NCBI GenBank assembly: GCA_963576785.1
Contig: OY756146.1
Coordinates: forward strand, 620,001-684,000
Direction: 5' to 3'
DNA length: 64,000 bases
Source of the DNA: Chlorophyllum brunneum
Taxonomy: Eukaryota > Basidiomycota > Agaricomycetes > Agaricales > Agaricaceae
Each line of letters begins with the position of its first letter. The first letter of the stretch is position 1. The position numbers were made by a program, and so were the translations under genes. Below the pieces are notes generated by a model. The model worked only from the letters and a program-made list of their open reading frames with translations, made no database searches and had not been told where the DNA came from. This document shows positions 34,346 through 48,600 of the stretch, piece after piece.

Positions 34346-34639
34346 GGGCAGGTGATGTCACTCTAGATTGGACGAACTAGTTGCGGTCAACATAACCTGA
34401 CACACGACACCTTTTGCATTCGTCTGAAGCTACAAATCAAGTCACCCCGACTTTAGAGTACGTACAATTACACAAAACCGTAGATCATTGTTTCCTACGT
34501 CTTGTGCTTAAACTGATCCACAGCCAACAGTTTACGCTCCTCCCTAACCATCCCCTCATTCACCGACTTCTCCTTCGTCTTTTCTTTCATCTTATCGCCG
34601 CCTGGAATAAAAAAGGTACATCCACCCCAAGCTTTTTAG

Positions 34640-35000
34640 TTGAGTCTGAGTGACGATGGCGGAGTTGATTAGAATCCGAGGAGAGCACCACCGCATCCGA
34701 TACCTGATTGAACGCCTTGGGGTTCAAAGGCAGGTGAAAAAGAAATATTCCGCGAGGTCCATGATTAGGGTCAACTACTAGGTTGCCATATATCATTGAG
34801 TATACCGTCAACTTTTGAAAAGGGCTCGGGGCCGTCAGTGTATTGTCGCCGCAGGTATGCTCCAAGTCTACGATCTTCTCCGCCAATATTTGGGCGATGA
34901 GGACTAGTAGGTACTCCAGACAAAAAAACACAAGCCAGGACACCAACAAAAAAAAAAAAAAAGCAGCCAATTCCGCTTGTATTTTGCCCAAATTCCTCCA
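34640..35000 (-). pseudogene. 5' fragment of a BTB gene
   Basis: The minus strand reads GDNTLTAPSPFQK, VVDPNHGPRG and AFNQVSDAVVLSSDS, matching the leader and BTB start of the gene at 31836-32981. The rest of the BTB domain is missing and the frame runs into unrelated residues. The position of the intron 1 counterpart is still visible. Confidence 0.65.
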
Positions 35001-37370
35001 CGGGTTTCTAAAACCTCACCTGTAGACGGACGCTGCAGGCTCATGCAATCATTCCACATTCGCCCCCTTTTATTGTTCTTTGGATCACCATATCACATGG
35101 ATGGGACAAGACACGTCACAAAGTTCAAGCGGCCTGAGTTCTAGTCTGTCTTACCATCACAGTTAGAACGAAAAAAAAACAGGATTCTGTTAACAGGAGA
35201 TACACTCGTTCTTAAGATACACCGATCCTGCACATCATTACGTTGGAATTTGAGATCACCAAAGACCACTAGAAGCTCTCTATTAACAGAGGGAACCTGA
35301 CCTAGAAACTACGACAAATATAACCGAGGGAAGACAAAAAGAAAACTTCACCATACTGTCAAGTATGCTCGTACAACATCATCATGGTCATGATCATCAA
35401 GGTATACCATCCCCTCCGCCATAGGTTAAAGATTCCCCCTCCACTCACCATCAAGCCACCCATGATCAACACTTTCAAAACTTTCATCCATATCACGACC
35501 TGATTTCAAACTTACCTATTATTATTATTATTTCGAACTTTCACATACACTCAACATCTAAAAATAAGAAAAGCTCCTTGGTGTTATATCATGATCAGAA
35601 TTCGACAAAGATCGTAGCCACGGCCATCATTCATAGGTTTGAGAATCGACATGTACCGGCTATCCCCCTCCGTGATGACTGGGTCCAATCTCAGATATGT
35701 TTTCCAACTTCTGAGAAAAAAAAATCAAGATCGGAGCTCCCTGCTCACTTACCCACCAACCTTGTCACAGAACACAACTCCCAATTCAATTTAATACCTT
35801 TCGCAAAAGACGTCTACCCAAAAGGAGTATTTTTCACCACTAAGGACATGTCTATGCATCACACCAACTAACCCAAGAAGTTCCACTCCAACCGTAGCGC
35901 CCACCACACACACATGGGTCACACACACACACGGACGGGGTGAACCCAATACCCACCCACTGATACCCAAACCCAACTATATCACAGCCATCGGCGGTCC
36001 CGAGTGTCCCCACACTAAGTAAAACCAAATACCCAAGTAACGAAGTTATGATTCCCGCCCACCCCGGATCGGGATCCAGATATCCAAGTATCATTCGGAA
36101 AGTTACCAAATTACATATATATATTCCACTGTTAGGGTCTCGAGAATCACCGACGTTGTTACAGCGCTCTTTTCCGATAACTATCCTTCAATGACAGAGA
36201 ACAGAGACAGAGATAAAATCATACCCTATAGTTACTTTTTCACACATGTCTATCAGGATACAACTAGTTGTTAGCTGTCCTTCTGGTACCCACAAAAATG
36301 AACCCTCAAAAGTCCCATGACTTTACACACATTCAATAACAACCCACTCTACCTCCATCCAAAAACTCCTTCGAAACCACAAACCTCCCCAAATACCAAC
36401 TCTAGAACAAAGTAACTTACTCATCCAACTTGATCCCCATCACCAAGGCAATCAACACCACCACACCTCCTTCTCTTCTCAGCTTCCTAGTCCCTCAAGC
36501 ATAAGGTCATCTGATTAACCCAAGGGCGCCGAGGAGCCAACCTATACTCCAAAGGAGAACCATCCCACACGCATATGATTCCAAATCACCCCTCAAGCTT
36601 CCCCGCAGTGAGGACGTCACCGTCCCCCGTTCCGACAAGTGTGGACTCCCCCACCGGCTGTCGATCATGTCATATTTTATTGATAATCACAGGATTTTAA
36701 GTTGAGTCTATTATAGAATGAAGACACATCAAGTTCTCGTCGCATCGCCCACTGGTTGATATCCGTTTACCCCTACCGGAATGCCAGTGACGACCTGGGA
36801 AGGGCGGGGATGCAGATGATTGAGGGCATTTCGAGACACATTCATTTCCGAGATGCTTCAAAGTGAAATGTACGAGGTCAAGTCTACGCCTCTTTGCCTT
36901 CTATTATACTACAACGAACCTTTATTGTGTAGAAAACTAGTACGCCCTACGTTATACTATCCTCCTTCCCAAAGCTCTCATAGGCCCTCGGTCAGATTTA
37001 CAATAGGCGATACAGCAGAAACAGAGCCAGAAGGTGTCACGGAAAGAGGTGGTCGCGCGACGCCGAAGAAATACAAATGGGTATTTGTTTTGTTTATTTT
37101 GTTTTTCATGTTTGATGCCGATGAGATGATGAACGATGAAACGAAATTGAAGTATGCGTGTCCCAATAAACATAGCCCGAGGATTTGAGAAGGATGGGAA
37201 GGGGTATCCGAGAACGTGTATCCATTGAGTTGTAAATCAACGCTGGAGACTGTCAAAACGAGCGAGGGATTGTCGAAAGCGTGACCAGAAAGGTAGTACG
37301 GTGTTAGGGGGTAAGGAAGATACAAGGAACGTGGTGTTCAAATTGCTCTCCCGCCGGAAAGAAATCGGAT
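35001..37370. other. Gene-poor stretch
   Basis: No supported gene. It contains a CA-rich tract near 35905-35935 (cacacacaca) and AT-rich sequence. An ORF at 36820-37188 (122 codons, one hydrophobic segment) has no family match and is not called. Confidence 0.5.
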
Positions 37371-39035
37371 CTAGTAGGGTGGCCGCTTGAACTCGTCGCT
37401 GATGTTTTGAGCCTCCGGGTCGTAGTCTTCGCCTTTGACCTGTCCAGCCGCGTCGTATGTCAGATAAGACGACTTGTCTGTTGGGCTCTCGAACGTTTCC
37501 ATCTGCACTACGATCAGATCACAATTACAACTTTGATACAGTACCAACTTACCTGGACGTGGACACCCTCCGTCTTAGTCGAAACCTTGGGGCGCATTGA
37601 ACGGAAGGCTAAAGTTGAGCTTTGTGTGACCGAGCTACAGGAATTGATCAGCCTGAGATGCCACGAAACCCGGGAATCTGGCTTACGGGAAAACTTCAGG
37701 GCCTTGGGAAGTGTATTGATTCAGACGCCTCACAACTCTGCACGCGACAATCTGAGAAGGCGTCAGTCATATCCGACCACCCAGGAGCATATGTGCTTAC
37801 AGTCGAAGCAATGGCAGCAGGAACATTGGCGATGATGGACATAACAGCATTCAAATTCAACAGCATGAAAATCTGATGGAAAAAATTAGTCCAGGCTCGC
37901 GAACCCTCACTTAGTGAGACGAACCGTTGCAATGAGATTGGCTAAGAATCTGTTCAACAGAAAGGCGATCAGAAAGGAGAGAAGACTCCGATTACTACGA
38001 GACTCACGCAATGAGGAAGTAGATTAGCCCGTCATTGAAGATGAGTTCTACCAGGCGGGAGCGGCCGGTTCGAGGGTAGATGAGCTTGTACGCGGTCAGG
38101 CACAAGACAGTGAAATCGAAGACCATCGAGTAAATGAAACTGATGGCCAGAATGCGGGTATTTGTAGTTGAGATTACACAGCCCTGACCCTCGACCCATG
38201 TAGCAGTAAGCAGAATACCTGCAGGGGTAAGAATATATGCGCAAGTGAGCCGGTAAATACACACCATGAAGGAGAAGGGACCAGTGACCGAGGATGACAA
38301 GAACAAGGAAAGTGACGAGATATTTGTTCTGAGACCATATTGCCATTCTAGAGCAAGGTGAGTGAATGAAGATTACCGATGAAATGCTCGACTTACGTCC
38401 GCAACGAGAGATTGATGCTAGCAAGCCCAATTGCGGCATTTCCAAGACACTAGGGGAGAAATGTTAACGCTTGCGCCACGATCAAAGCCTATTCATGAGC
38501 CGCATTACCTGATTGAAAGTATAAAGCGCCTGGCAGTCGATTTTGCTAATACGTGCTGTTCAAGACGATGCGCAATTCAGAAACAGCGCATATATTTACC
38601 TAGTCACGTTCAGGGCTACGGCGCTATATTACGGTAAGCGGGCGGAAGGAAGTAAAATGATGTCGGAACTCACATGCCGATGAGCGCGAACAGCAGGAGG
38701 TAGCGATTCAGGAAATAGAAGATCTGAGTAGAAAATTAATTATCTTGACGCCTAAGGAGTGCGGTATGGGCACTAACCATTGGCCAGCGGAACTTCTTCT
38801 TTCCCGTGATGTATTGCCAGTCAAACTGGAGGGAAGTGAACCATTCCCATCTGCGAGGGTGTTAGAGGGCGGTGGGCTGAGGGAAGGGGGACCCGACGAA
38901 CATGTATAGACCGAGTAAGGCGTGCATGAACCTGCCAAAGGCAACTAGAAGGGCTGTTAGAGAAGGCCGGCGACGATGGGGAGAGGGCATACCGCCATCC
39001 TTCATGGTTTCCTCTGTGGATTGCCAGTCTACCAT
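37371..39035 (-). CDS. Seven-helix integral membrane protein, paralogue 1
   Basis: Multi-exon basidiomycete membrane protein of unknown function. The start MVDWQSTEE (39035) is followed by FGRFMHALLGLYIWEWFTSL, FDWQYITGKKKFRWPM, IFYFLNRYLLLFALIGM, then KIDCQALYTFNQ, AAIGLASINLSLRT, WSQNKYLVTFLVLVILGHWS, TATWVEGQGCVISTTNTRIL, SFIYSMVFDFTVLCLTAYKL, GRSRLVELIFNDGLIYFLIA, ANLIATIFMLLNLNAVMSII and a cytosolic tail. It ends METFESPTDK...FKRPPY with TAG at 37371-37373. About seven hydrophobic segments are present. The architecture resembles DUF6533-type proteins (helix 1-2 with RY/R motif) without the exact signature. Paralogue at 43864-45630. Middle exon boundaries are approximate. Confidence 0.72.
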
Positions 39036-42000
39036 TGTTGGGAGAGGGCAGGGGGGAGTGGCTCGGAGGGGGAAGCGCGACGAGAGGGACGGAGAGAGGA
39101 GATACTTATAGACAGGGACATCCGGTGAGAAGCAGATGGCCCTGCTCTTTCCGGCTAGGCCCTTCTTCCCAGCTCGAAGCCACGCCAGTCAGTCTCATTC
39201 CCCCCATCTTCCCCAGATCGCCAATTCATTCTCCCCGTTCCCCCTACCGCCGCTGACGAGGACACACCGCGCCTCTGCCATGCACCTCTGCCCACTTCTG
39301 GTGCAATGAGCCGGGTACTTTTCCCCAGAATAACCCAATCATCATCTCCAAACTTCCGGTCTATCTTTGAGTATTTATGCCATAAACGGTAATTCCTCCA
39401 CCACACGCCGAGATTTGGCGTGGTTCCTCACCACAAACATATGTCTTCCTGCCTTCCCTTCTCCGACCTCGCCCCGTCCCCATCACGTCCGAGCACGCGT
39501 TCCCAAGCAACATCGTTCCTCTTCACTGTTTTTCTATGTCACAAAGAATATTTGCTCCGAAAAGGCTATCCTTTCTGATCGTTTATGGATAAACGCCTAG
39601 ATCATTGTCGATCCAGATCACTGGGCCCATCCTTCCCTGAACGTTCATGTCAAAGACCAGTGACAAGTCTTTTCCCCTCTCTTCCCTTCCGCTCTTGGTC
39701 GCCTCCGCACATAAACATTCATTGTACATCCCTTCTAGACTAACTTTCAACCGCCTGAACGTCAAGCAAATTGTGACATTAAGCTCTTACTTCTTTTCCC
39801 TTGAAAATTGTCAGCATGGCAGAGGCATGATTGGTCGTTATGATTATCCTCGACATAAGGAAGTTGCTGTGATCGCAAACCCTCTCGTCTTCTTCCACGG
39901 GCGCTATGCTTCTTTTGATAATCCAGATTCACCGGTACGAGCAAGTCTCCCGTGTACTATTCCTAACCATATTCTCTCATGAGCTCATCACTGGGGCTCG
40001 CAAACTATCTTTAACAGCTTTAGTGGCCTTCATCACCTTTGTTGGTCATTAAGAGATAGCTTCCCATCTCCACGCATAGCCAAGACATTGTCTTTTCTCT
40101 CCATCGCTTACGCTTGACCTATACCCCGAAACCACGGACATCCCTCGCTGGCACTTAGCAGGGTTGCCATCCCCCGGCACAGCATTTTCTCGCCCCATTC
40201 GTCGCGAATCTCCTCTGCCGCATATGGCATCTCGTAAACAGTTCCACTGATTGATGGCTTATGCATGGAATTTTCGACAGGGTCCCAACCCCTCTCAGAA
40301 ATCTGTGGCCCACTGAATGCAAAAATCCACAAACTCCGCATCGCAACCTTCAAGTGGAGTTTCACGACCAGAGAAACTTCCAAACTAAAACCCATCTTAC
40401 GCATGTCGCCAAGTTCTTCTCTCCACGAGTTACAAGATACCCGTCTTTTCTTTCTTTTTCACGGCTTCGGAGTCCCATCTCCGTGTGTTGTTACCCTACC
40501 CTATTCACGTGGTAAGCGAGTAAACCTGTCAGTGTCGCTTCGGCAAAAAATTCATTGTCCTTTTTTTTTTTTTCAGTAGGGTCGCTGAACGTGATATGAT
40601 CAACTTCCAAGCTTTCTGTATCCTTGGGTTCTTCCAAGAGTCCACTTTAGCGTAGAAAGAAGAATGTAACGTTCTATTCCAGTTACTTTCCTCGGCTCCC
40701 TCCTCGACGTCTGCCTCTTCGTTTTCCCCCTCCAAGATCCCAGAATAAGGCTCGGTCCGTAAGACTAAGCACTATTCTACGACACATCACGAACTAGTTA
40801 ATTAGGCAATCCCGCAAACGATCAGCTACTACTGCCTTCATACAATAAAGTTTCCCCTAAAATACGTCCCCAGCCCAGTAATAAATGAAACTCAGGTTTA
40901 TTAATGAAGCGGGATGATCAATGAAGCCAGTCCGACGTCTAGTCTAACAAGAAACCCAAAAACACATTCAACCCGAACTAACAAATCACATAACACTTCC
41001 AAAAATCCAACTCTTCTGTATACAACCGCAGTACTACCTAAGAGGTATGACTACAATTCCAGCATTCTAGCATTCGGGGAGTATGAGTATTATATGGGCG
41101 TTTATAATGCTTCTTACCTTATTCAATGAAGCCTAGACTGTTTATGAACTCTGCATTCTTCCACGACAGCACTCTCACATTCATTTATCTCTTAGACTCG
41201 GGGGATTAATTCTTCCTACTAAGATTTTCCTGGCAGTCCCCATATTCGATTTTCTCGACGTTCAACACGTACATACTGTACAATGGGCAACAACGATCCC
41301 GAGCTTCAACCCTCCCCGCTCTTGTTCGAACAAACTAGCTTGGATCTTTCGAAATTGTATACTATACTTTTAGACCGCCGGTACAATTCAATTCAATTCA
41401 GTAGATCACACATCGGAAATCAAGAAAGGTAACACCAAATTTGGGTTCACTGTTTTTTTTTTGAACAATGGATGTTAGTGCACTATATCATTTCTCCTAG
41501 ATAAGTATTCCTTGTACCGGATCTTACCTCCCATACCGGTCCACGCGCACCGCGTACGCGATCGTCATCACGACCGAAACCCATCGGCTAAATCCATACC
41601 ATTACCATTCACACACATATGTAGGTATTTCAACACCCAAGTTCCATTTATGTAGCGCAAAAGAGTGGCATTGTCCGGTGAACCTGACCATAGGAAGCGA
41701 ATTAGGGAAAGGGTTTTGCGTTGGTCACAAGTTCATTTTTGCCGATGATCAGGTGTTCAAACTCCGCGAGCGGCGATCATGCTGTCACGAATGAATTTTA
41801 GTGCTTGGCGTTCCTCAAGTGCCTGGGAAGGTTTTTTTTATGACCCTGGCCGCTACGACTGTAATCTGTACAGAGTACACTCAACGCGTTTTCATTATGA
41901 GTGTCGAGTAATTCCGAAGGAAACATACTAGTACAATCCGTAGTTTGGAATTATGACCAATACTTTCAATCTTCCTGCCATCGAATTCAAAGGCTCTATC

Positions 42001-43863
42001 CAGTTCTCGTATTTCCAAACCCCAATACCTGAGCGTCGGTGGTATGTATTACTCAACCCACGCCACATCCGTCACAGTTACTCCTCCCTATAGACGCTAT
42101 GCGATCATCGCCTCAGAGTCGGTACGTCATTACCACCTTACCATCAAGGCGATTAATCTCCTCCAGCGTATTATTAACCTCTTCTCGGCATATCATTATT
42201 CCTATGAAGATTTCTTTATGAATCCTACTAACACGGGAACACAGTTATTCGATTAATGTTCTGGTCTTGGGTAGCTTCATTTTACTTGGATTTCTAGTCG
42301 CGATAAAGACGAAAAGAGTTCACCTACTCCCACCCTGCTTGGCTCCTCAGACGATTCAAGTGCTTATCTTTATCCTCGACTCTTGCTACTGCCATTCGCG
42401 TCTGCTGATGACTAGAAGCCTCAGGCCGTTGATACGTGGGCTCGAATGCCTGGGGTCTGGCACTTCCGTTGGTACTTCCTTGGTCTAGGGTACCGTCCCC
42501 GTACAACACCAACTCCTTCCTCTTGACGTCAAATACCATCTCCTCTCAGTAACCGACAGGCCAAAATCCTTACCTCAAAATAGCCATACTCTCACCCAAC
42601 CCTCTCATATAGGACTAACAGAAGCACACGATGACCACTCCGTCTCCTAGTGAACCAAAGGGAAATTGTACTGCGAAGTTCACGTCACTACGTACACTCA
42701 CAATCAAACGGTCAAAAAATCAAAAAGTGAATAATCCATTCCGTAAGTACTACTCCACCCCCAAACTGACTATGTCCGACACGCTGATAGGTTGATCATC
42801 GGACGTGATCAAGTAATTGTCAGCACGCAAGTACCCATTCGATGGTTGATGTCCTTCCAATACCCAATCCCCCGGTCCACAAAACTTCCATCAGGACTTA
42901 ATAATCCCCATTACTCAGTGTCGTCTCACCCCGATTGACAACCGTGTGGGGTAGCGTCCACCACGGAACCAAGCATCATCGCAAAAAAAACATGGGTGCT
43001 CACGACGGACATCTCGCTCAATCAAGATGCCGGTCAAGATCAACAACAACACATCAACTAAACTCTCACGTTTCCCCACGCTTAGCGTTTGGCGCTTATC
43101 ATGCGCGCGAGCCCTGGTAAGCGCCTGAGTGTATCATACTCAAATTAGCAAAGTCGGATATGCCCAGTTGATCCTCGGCATGAGTCTTTTTTTTTCTAGG
43201 CAATGCTCGGTTCTCTGTTCTCTACAACCTCGAGCTTGAGGTTGATGGATATTGTTTAAGGCTGGGGTGTGGTTCTTCCTAACCTATGTGACCGGACTTG
43301 GGAGATTAGAATAATGTTGAAGTTGCGAAAGGGAGAAGACTGTCGGATTTTACACGACTTCACCGAGTTTTCGTCGGTGCTCACGCCGCGGCCGCAACAA
43401 ACCGAAGAGAAGGGTATCAAACGATTACTATATTCCACGACTTCGTAGACTAATTCTACGCTTTTACTAGGAGTATCGTGTAGTACCGACAATAGGTATT
43501 TCGACAAACAAACATCTTGTACTACGGAATTCATTAATAACCAATATAGGACTAACGGTTTCTATGTACATACACGCGTAGGGCGCAATCACCTCCAAGC
43601 TCCTCGCTTATGGCCCTGAGTCACACAGGACCCAACCGAGCCAAACGGACAAGAAAAACGATGCTGGAAAGAATAATATGAAAAGAAACGAAGCCCCTCG
43701 ACGTCTGTCAGAAGCCCGAAACAAATTCCCCCAACGAGAGTCAGGGTTTAGCAGGGAACGGCAAAAACGCGGCTATCCTGACCGATGAGAACTCCAATAG
43801 AAACTATACTGCACGGTCCGTGTGGCCCATAAGCTCTGTGCTCCGGCGATTCTGATCTAGGTA
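39036..43863. other. Gene-poor stretch between the two membrane protein genes
   Basis: No family-supported gene. A minus-strand ORF at 40108-40404 (98 codons) and a minus-strand exon-like ORF at 42324-42539 (charged, Gln-rich, ending SQAGWE) have protein-like composition but no linkable partners. The sequence contains T-runs at 40560-40574 and 41453-41461. Confidence 0.45.
42324..42539 (-). CDS. Possible 3' exon of an unidentified gene
   Basis: An open frame of 71 codons starts MVFDVKRKELVLYGDGTLDQ and ends at TAG with a hydrophilic, Gln/Arg/Glu-rich composition typical of a real C-terminal tail. Just upstream the minus strand reads GAG-gtaagg...gaggag, which could be a very short intron after a MRGLGESMAILR-like exon. 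No upstream exons with family features were found, so this is only a candidate. Confidence 0.2.
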   Translation of the reverse strand: MVFDVKRKELVLYGDGTLDQGSTNGSARPQAFEPTYQRPEASSHQQTRMAVARVEDKDKHLNRLRSQAGWE

Positions 43864-45630
43864 TCAGAATCCTCCTTTCCTCTCCAAATCAACCTCAACA
43901 TCGGTTTCGCTTCCGTCACGATGTTTCCTCCCATCCGAGCCAAAGATTTCTGCGTCCATCCCCGCTTCTGCGCGAGTGAAAGTCTCCATCTGTGATCACG
44001 AATTAGCATGTGCGTCAAAAGCCAGACAGGTTACGATAAAGATTGGAAGGTGATTACGGGACGGTAAAAATTCTTGGGAATGGAAGTAAAACAAGGACGC
44101 CCAATAATAGGCGGGTATGAAATGCCATGATGCTTGCAGGGTCGTCGCGCGACGTTGAATGGAAGAACCGTTCACACAAGGGGGAAAGTAACATGAATGA
44201 AATGTTACACACCTGTACATGAACACCTGTCTGCGGAACCATTCCAGCAGGTTTCGAGGTCACCCCCCTTGGACCAAGTGAAGCTGCTGCTCCCTTGAAG
44301 TGTAGTTGGCCAGATTGTGACGTTGTGCTGGTAGAGCGTGCAATAACTATTAGGAAAAACCCATATTAAAATCATGAAGCCACTCACTAGACATCAGGTC
44401 CGCTCTGGGTGAAGGACGTAAGGCGGCGGACAGCGCGGCATGCAGCGATCTGGAAAGGTCACAGTCAGTATCCCTACCATGAAGCTCTTAACATGAACCG
44501 CTTACAGTCGAACAGACTGCGGCTGGGACGTTGAAGATAACGCTCATGATCTGGTTCAAGTTCAGTACCATGAATACTGTAGCGAGCAAGTTGGCGATAA
44601 ATCTACATTAGAAGATCAATAAACTGTCAAGCTCAAGAGAAAGGCGGATAATGACGCACGCGAGGATGAAGTAAATCAACCCATCGGTAAAGATGAGTTT
44701 GGTGAGCCGACTTCTGCCCATGACCTTGTCCACGGAGCGTCCACCAGCGAGCTTGTACGTGTTCAACAGAAGGACGATGAGGTCGAAGCACATAGAATAG
44801 ATGAAAATAGCAGCAAGAATCCTATTATTGGTTTCAGTGATAACGCATCCTGCCCCAGGGACCCAGGAAGCCTTCAGCTGAATGCCTTGGGGATGGTCAT
44901 CTATCAGTCAAACCTACGCGTCGAGACGAAAGGGCCATAATCATACCTTGTAAGATAAGCGACCAATGTCCAAGGATCACCAAGACCAAGAACCCAATGA
45001 TGTACCGATTCTGCGCCCAGATAGCCATTCTATTAGGTGCGGGCAAATGTGAGCCAAAATAGATACTCCCTGAACCTAATTGGGTAATTTTACTTACGTC
45101 CGGATGGAGAGGTTGATACTGGCGAGTCCGAGTGCAGCATCTCCCGCGATCTGATTGAACGTGAAAATGGCTTGACAGTCGATTTCGCTATAGCAGCACT
45201 GGGTCAGCGGCTATAGAGCGAACAATACGGAAAGAACCTACGTAGTGGCATCGAGCGATACAACGCTAGAGACCAATTAGCATGATTATAATCATAACCA
45301 AAAAGAAATTTTCACACACATTCCGATCAACGCGAACAACAGCAGATATCGGTTGGCGAAATAGAAAATCTAACGCCATTGAGAACAAGCCCTTGGATCT
45401 GTCCAAAAAGAATGGTGCACACCATTGGCCAACGGAACCTCTTCCTACCGCGCAGGAAGTCGAGCTCAAAGGTCAAAGAAAGTAGCCATTCATATCTAGG
45501 GATGGAGTTAACAGGTTGTAACAACTGCGAAGGCAAGGACGTACGCATAAAGCCCCAGTAGCGAGTGCATAAACTTGGCGAAGATGGCGCCTTCCTTCTG
45601 AAGTTCCTGTGGGGCTTGCCAGTCGGGCAT
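43864..45630 (-). CDS. Seven-helix integral membrane protein, paralogue 2
   Basis: Paralogue of 37371-39035 in the same orientation. Starts MPDWQAPQELQKEGAIFAKF, continues MHSLLGLYAYEWLLSLTFEL, GRKRFRWPMV, IFYFANRYLLLFALIGM, SEIDCQAIFTFNQIAGDAAL-like text, INLSIRT, MAIWAQNRYIIGFLVLVILG, ASWVPGAGCVITETNNRILA, FIYSMCFDLIVLLLNTYKLA, GRSRLTKLIFTDGLIYFILA, ANLLATVFMVLNLNQIMSVI, a conserved GVHVQ-METF junction, and ends VEVDLERKGGF (TGA at 43864-43866). The first coding exon is continuous here where paralogue 1 has an intron after KDG. Function unknown; the small polar tail and seven helices allow a receptor-like guess only. Confidence 0.72.
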
Positions 45631-48600
45631 GATGAACGATGGGGAGATGAAGGAGGTATCTAAGGAAGGAAGTAGAGGTCAAGGAATCAAAGGACGACCA
45701 GCTATTAAAGCCTTTGAGAGGGGGGTAGGGCACGTTTTGGTCAAACCTTGCACCCATATCCTTAAATATAACGACTGGGGAAATTTCCCTGGCGATTCAG
45801 AAGTTAAAAGAAGCCTAGCTTCGCACGACTGGAGTAAATGAGTTAGCTCCATTCGTACCATGCTTCAACTTTGCTCACAGACCCCGGCTTTGACGTTAAG
45901 TATGACCTTCCATTTTGGGTTTATGAAAGTCATCGGGGCCAGGGTCGTACTTTTGGGGAACAAAAGGCGCACCTGGTTCATTCATGTCTTTCATACGTTT
46001 TCAGAGAAGTGGAGTGACACACTTTCATTGTCTGTATCAATGTACAATGGCAATGTATTCGGTTTACCGCATACATTTATTTCAGAAATGTTGTTGCCTT
46101 GTCATCAGAGGTGATTCCCACCATAACACAAACGGAATCCCAATTGGCGGTAGACCAGGGATGGACGAAATAGGTGGACCTACACACAAAGTTCAACAAC
46201 ATTTCGGCCCGCAAAATACTGTCAATACACACTTTCTTTGTTTATTTTTCCCAGTGATGGTGCTAAGAAAAAGTCCGCTTACGGGGTTCCTCTTCACGTA
46301 TTTCATATTTGGTAGCCCGTAGACGCGCAAAGCCATCGTCACAAGGACACGATCCGCTTCGCAACGGACGGTGAGCCTAGTCAAGATATAGTCGATAGGA
46401 TGCCTTCCCCAGTATGGTGGGCTTCAGCTCGTTGCATGAAACGTCCGACGGTCGTGTTACGTTCCCCAGGGGAGACCACTGAGAGACCTTGTATCGTTCA
46501 TTTGATGGTAATCACCACCAAATTCGTTGCGAGGGTGCCCTTCAGTCTTCACAGGGTCCGCAATTTGGGAATGTATAATGACTCACAAACAACGAGCCTT
46601 CTTCGTCGAGCCTTCTTTCTTTTAGGTTAGTGAAGATATACGTTTCTATTACTATTACGATGGTCCTTGAGGCTTCATATATCGAGGAAGCAGGCCATTT
46701 TCAAGGATTCCAGAACACCTGTCTGATAATCAAATCGCTCAGCGTCATTAATCAGTCAAGTAACTTTGCGCAATTAATATTAAATTGAATAGGAAAACCC
46801 CAGGATACTCCTGACAATAGTGTGGGCGACGACATAAATGGTGCCTTAAAGTTCATGAAGTCACTGTCATGTAGTTGTCAGCTCATACCATCCACTGGGA
46901 CCTGATGCTAGTTTCTTAAGCCATTGGTGTATATTGATTTGTGCCTTCCGGGCAGAATGAACAAAAAACCCAAAGCCTCGTGAAACTACCTATCAGACAA
47001 ACTCAAATGACATTCCTGTGGCCATGGCTCCAGGAATTATGGGAAGAAGACGTGGCTTTCGGCTTTATAATCTCAAGATTAATTCACAAGGGAAACTAAG
47101 ACAAGAAGGATTCCGTACTATATCGTGGTGGTATTCTCGGGCGTAATGAACAGAGAGGTGGAGAAAAGCAGAAAGCTGAACTTACTGGGTGTGAAGTATC
47201 TTGGAGCCCGGGTTAGGACCGCGGATATAGGGTGAGTCCAGCGCACCAAAGCCCCATGCAACAAGAAAGCCGCTCTTTAGCTTCATGTTATAGTGTATCC
47301 CGAGGGGAAAAGTAACAAATCGCAAGGGCCGGGAAGGCTCAGGCCTTGAAGAATATAAGGGTGCTGGGTACCATTATTAGTGCTGTAAAGGGTGGCTAGA
47401 AATTAGCACAGAAAAGGAATTATACTTCGTTAAGTTAGTTCAGGGATCTGTGCTAATAGCCTCTGGTTCTCTTTGTATGTAGGAGAGGAAAGCTTACGGA
47501 AAAACAGAGTGGCCGCTTTATGTAACAAATGAGGAGGTATGGTTCAGAGTTCGGTACATCGTATGCACATCAATATTCAAGCTTCGAGTTGAAGTTAGTT
47601 ATATTTGAGTAGGATGGTCTACGTAACTTATGTGGGATTGGCGTAGAGTGTTGAATGAGCTCGTCACGGTGGTAAATCAAACGCCGAAGGCTCAGATGCT
47701 GAGCAATGTACCTAGGGCAGGATGAGTTCTCCCTTGGTGCTGAGCGATGAGTTAGCGGAACCGATCGTAGCTGAGAGTCAGTGGTGTAGGGCAACATTTT
47801 GATACTAGATATTAGACACTCACACCACCTGCCGCCGCCTGCCACTACCTAGTAACGTTGCCAGAAGAAATGATCACAAAACCGAGGTGAACCGCCATGC
47901 CGCCTTCTGGAAAAGGGTGAAAAGTCTGTGAGTACATCGAAATCGGCGACGGAAACCGGTTTTAGGGCTTGATCTAATGGAAAGTGCTATCCACACGCCA
48001 AAGACCCCCGAAGGGATATCTCTGATGCCGTTGAGTTCGACACAAGGCATGGTGGGTTAACACCCAGAGGACGATGACACACTAATCCCGCACCACTGTT
48101 CGGGTCAAAGAAAGCCTATTAACAAATATTGGAGCTTTGAGTGAACTGAAGTTGATGCATTGATGTGTGACCGCGTTTGGTCATTGATGCACCCAGATAG
48201 GCTTATCCTGCTTCGGAGACCTCCAAGAATGCAAGGATCAGGGAAGAGGTGAGAGAGAGCGTGAAACCAAGCCCATGTTGATACAGAACACCGTGTCAAG
48301 CTTAAAGTCAACCCCCAATGTCTGATGGTCATAAGTTGGTTATATTGCTATGAGTACAACCAGTTTCTCTTCCTCCGATCTTGCTCTTCCTCGATGTATT
48401 CCTTTCTCCCAGAGAACTGTGTTGGGTGGGCTATCACCCTCTTGCCAACATGTGGCCTACCCGGGCGGAAGTACCCATTCGCTAATATGCGCTGTTATCG
48501 ATTACGACGGGCTAATACAGAAACAGAAACCGAAATGTGTTGCATGTGGGGCACTTAGAGACGAGTGGAAGGATGATTGGCTGGGTAATACCCATCTATG

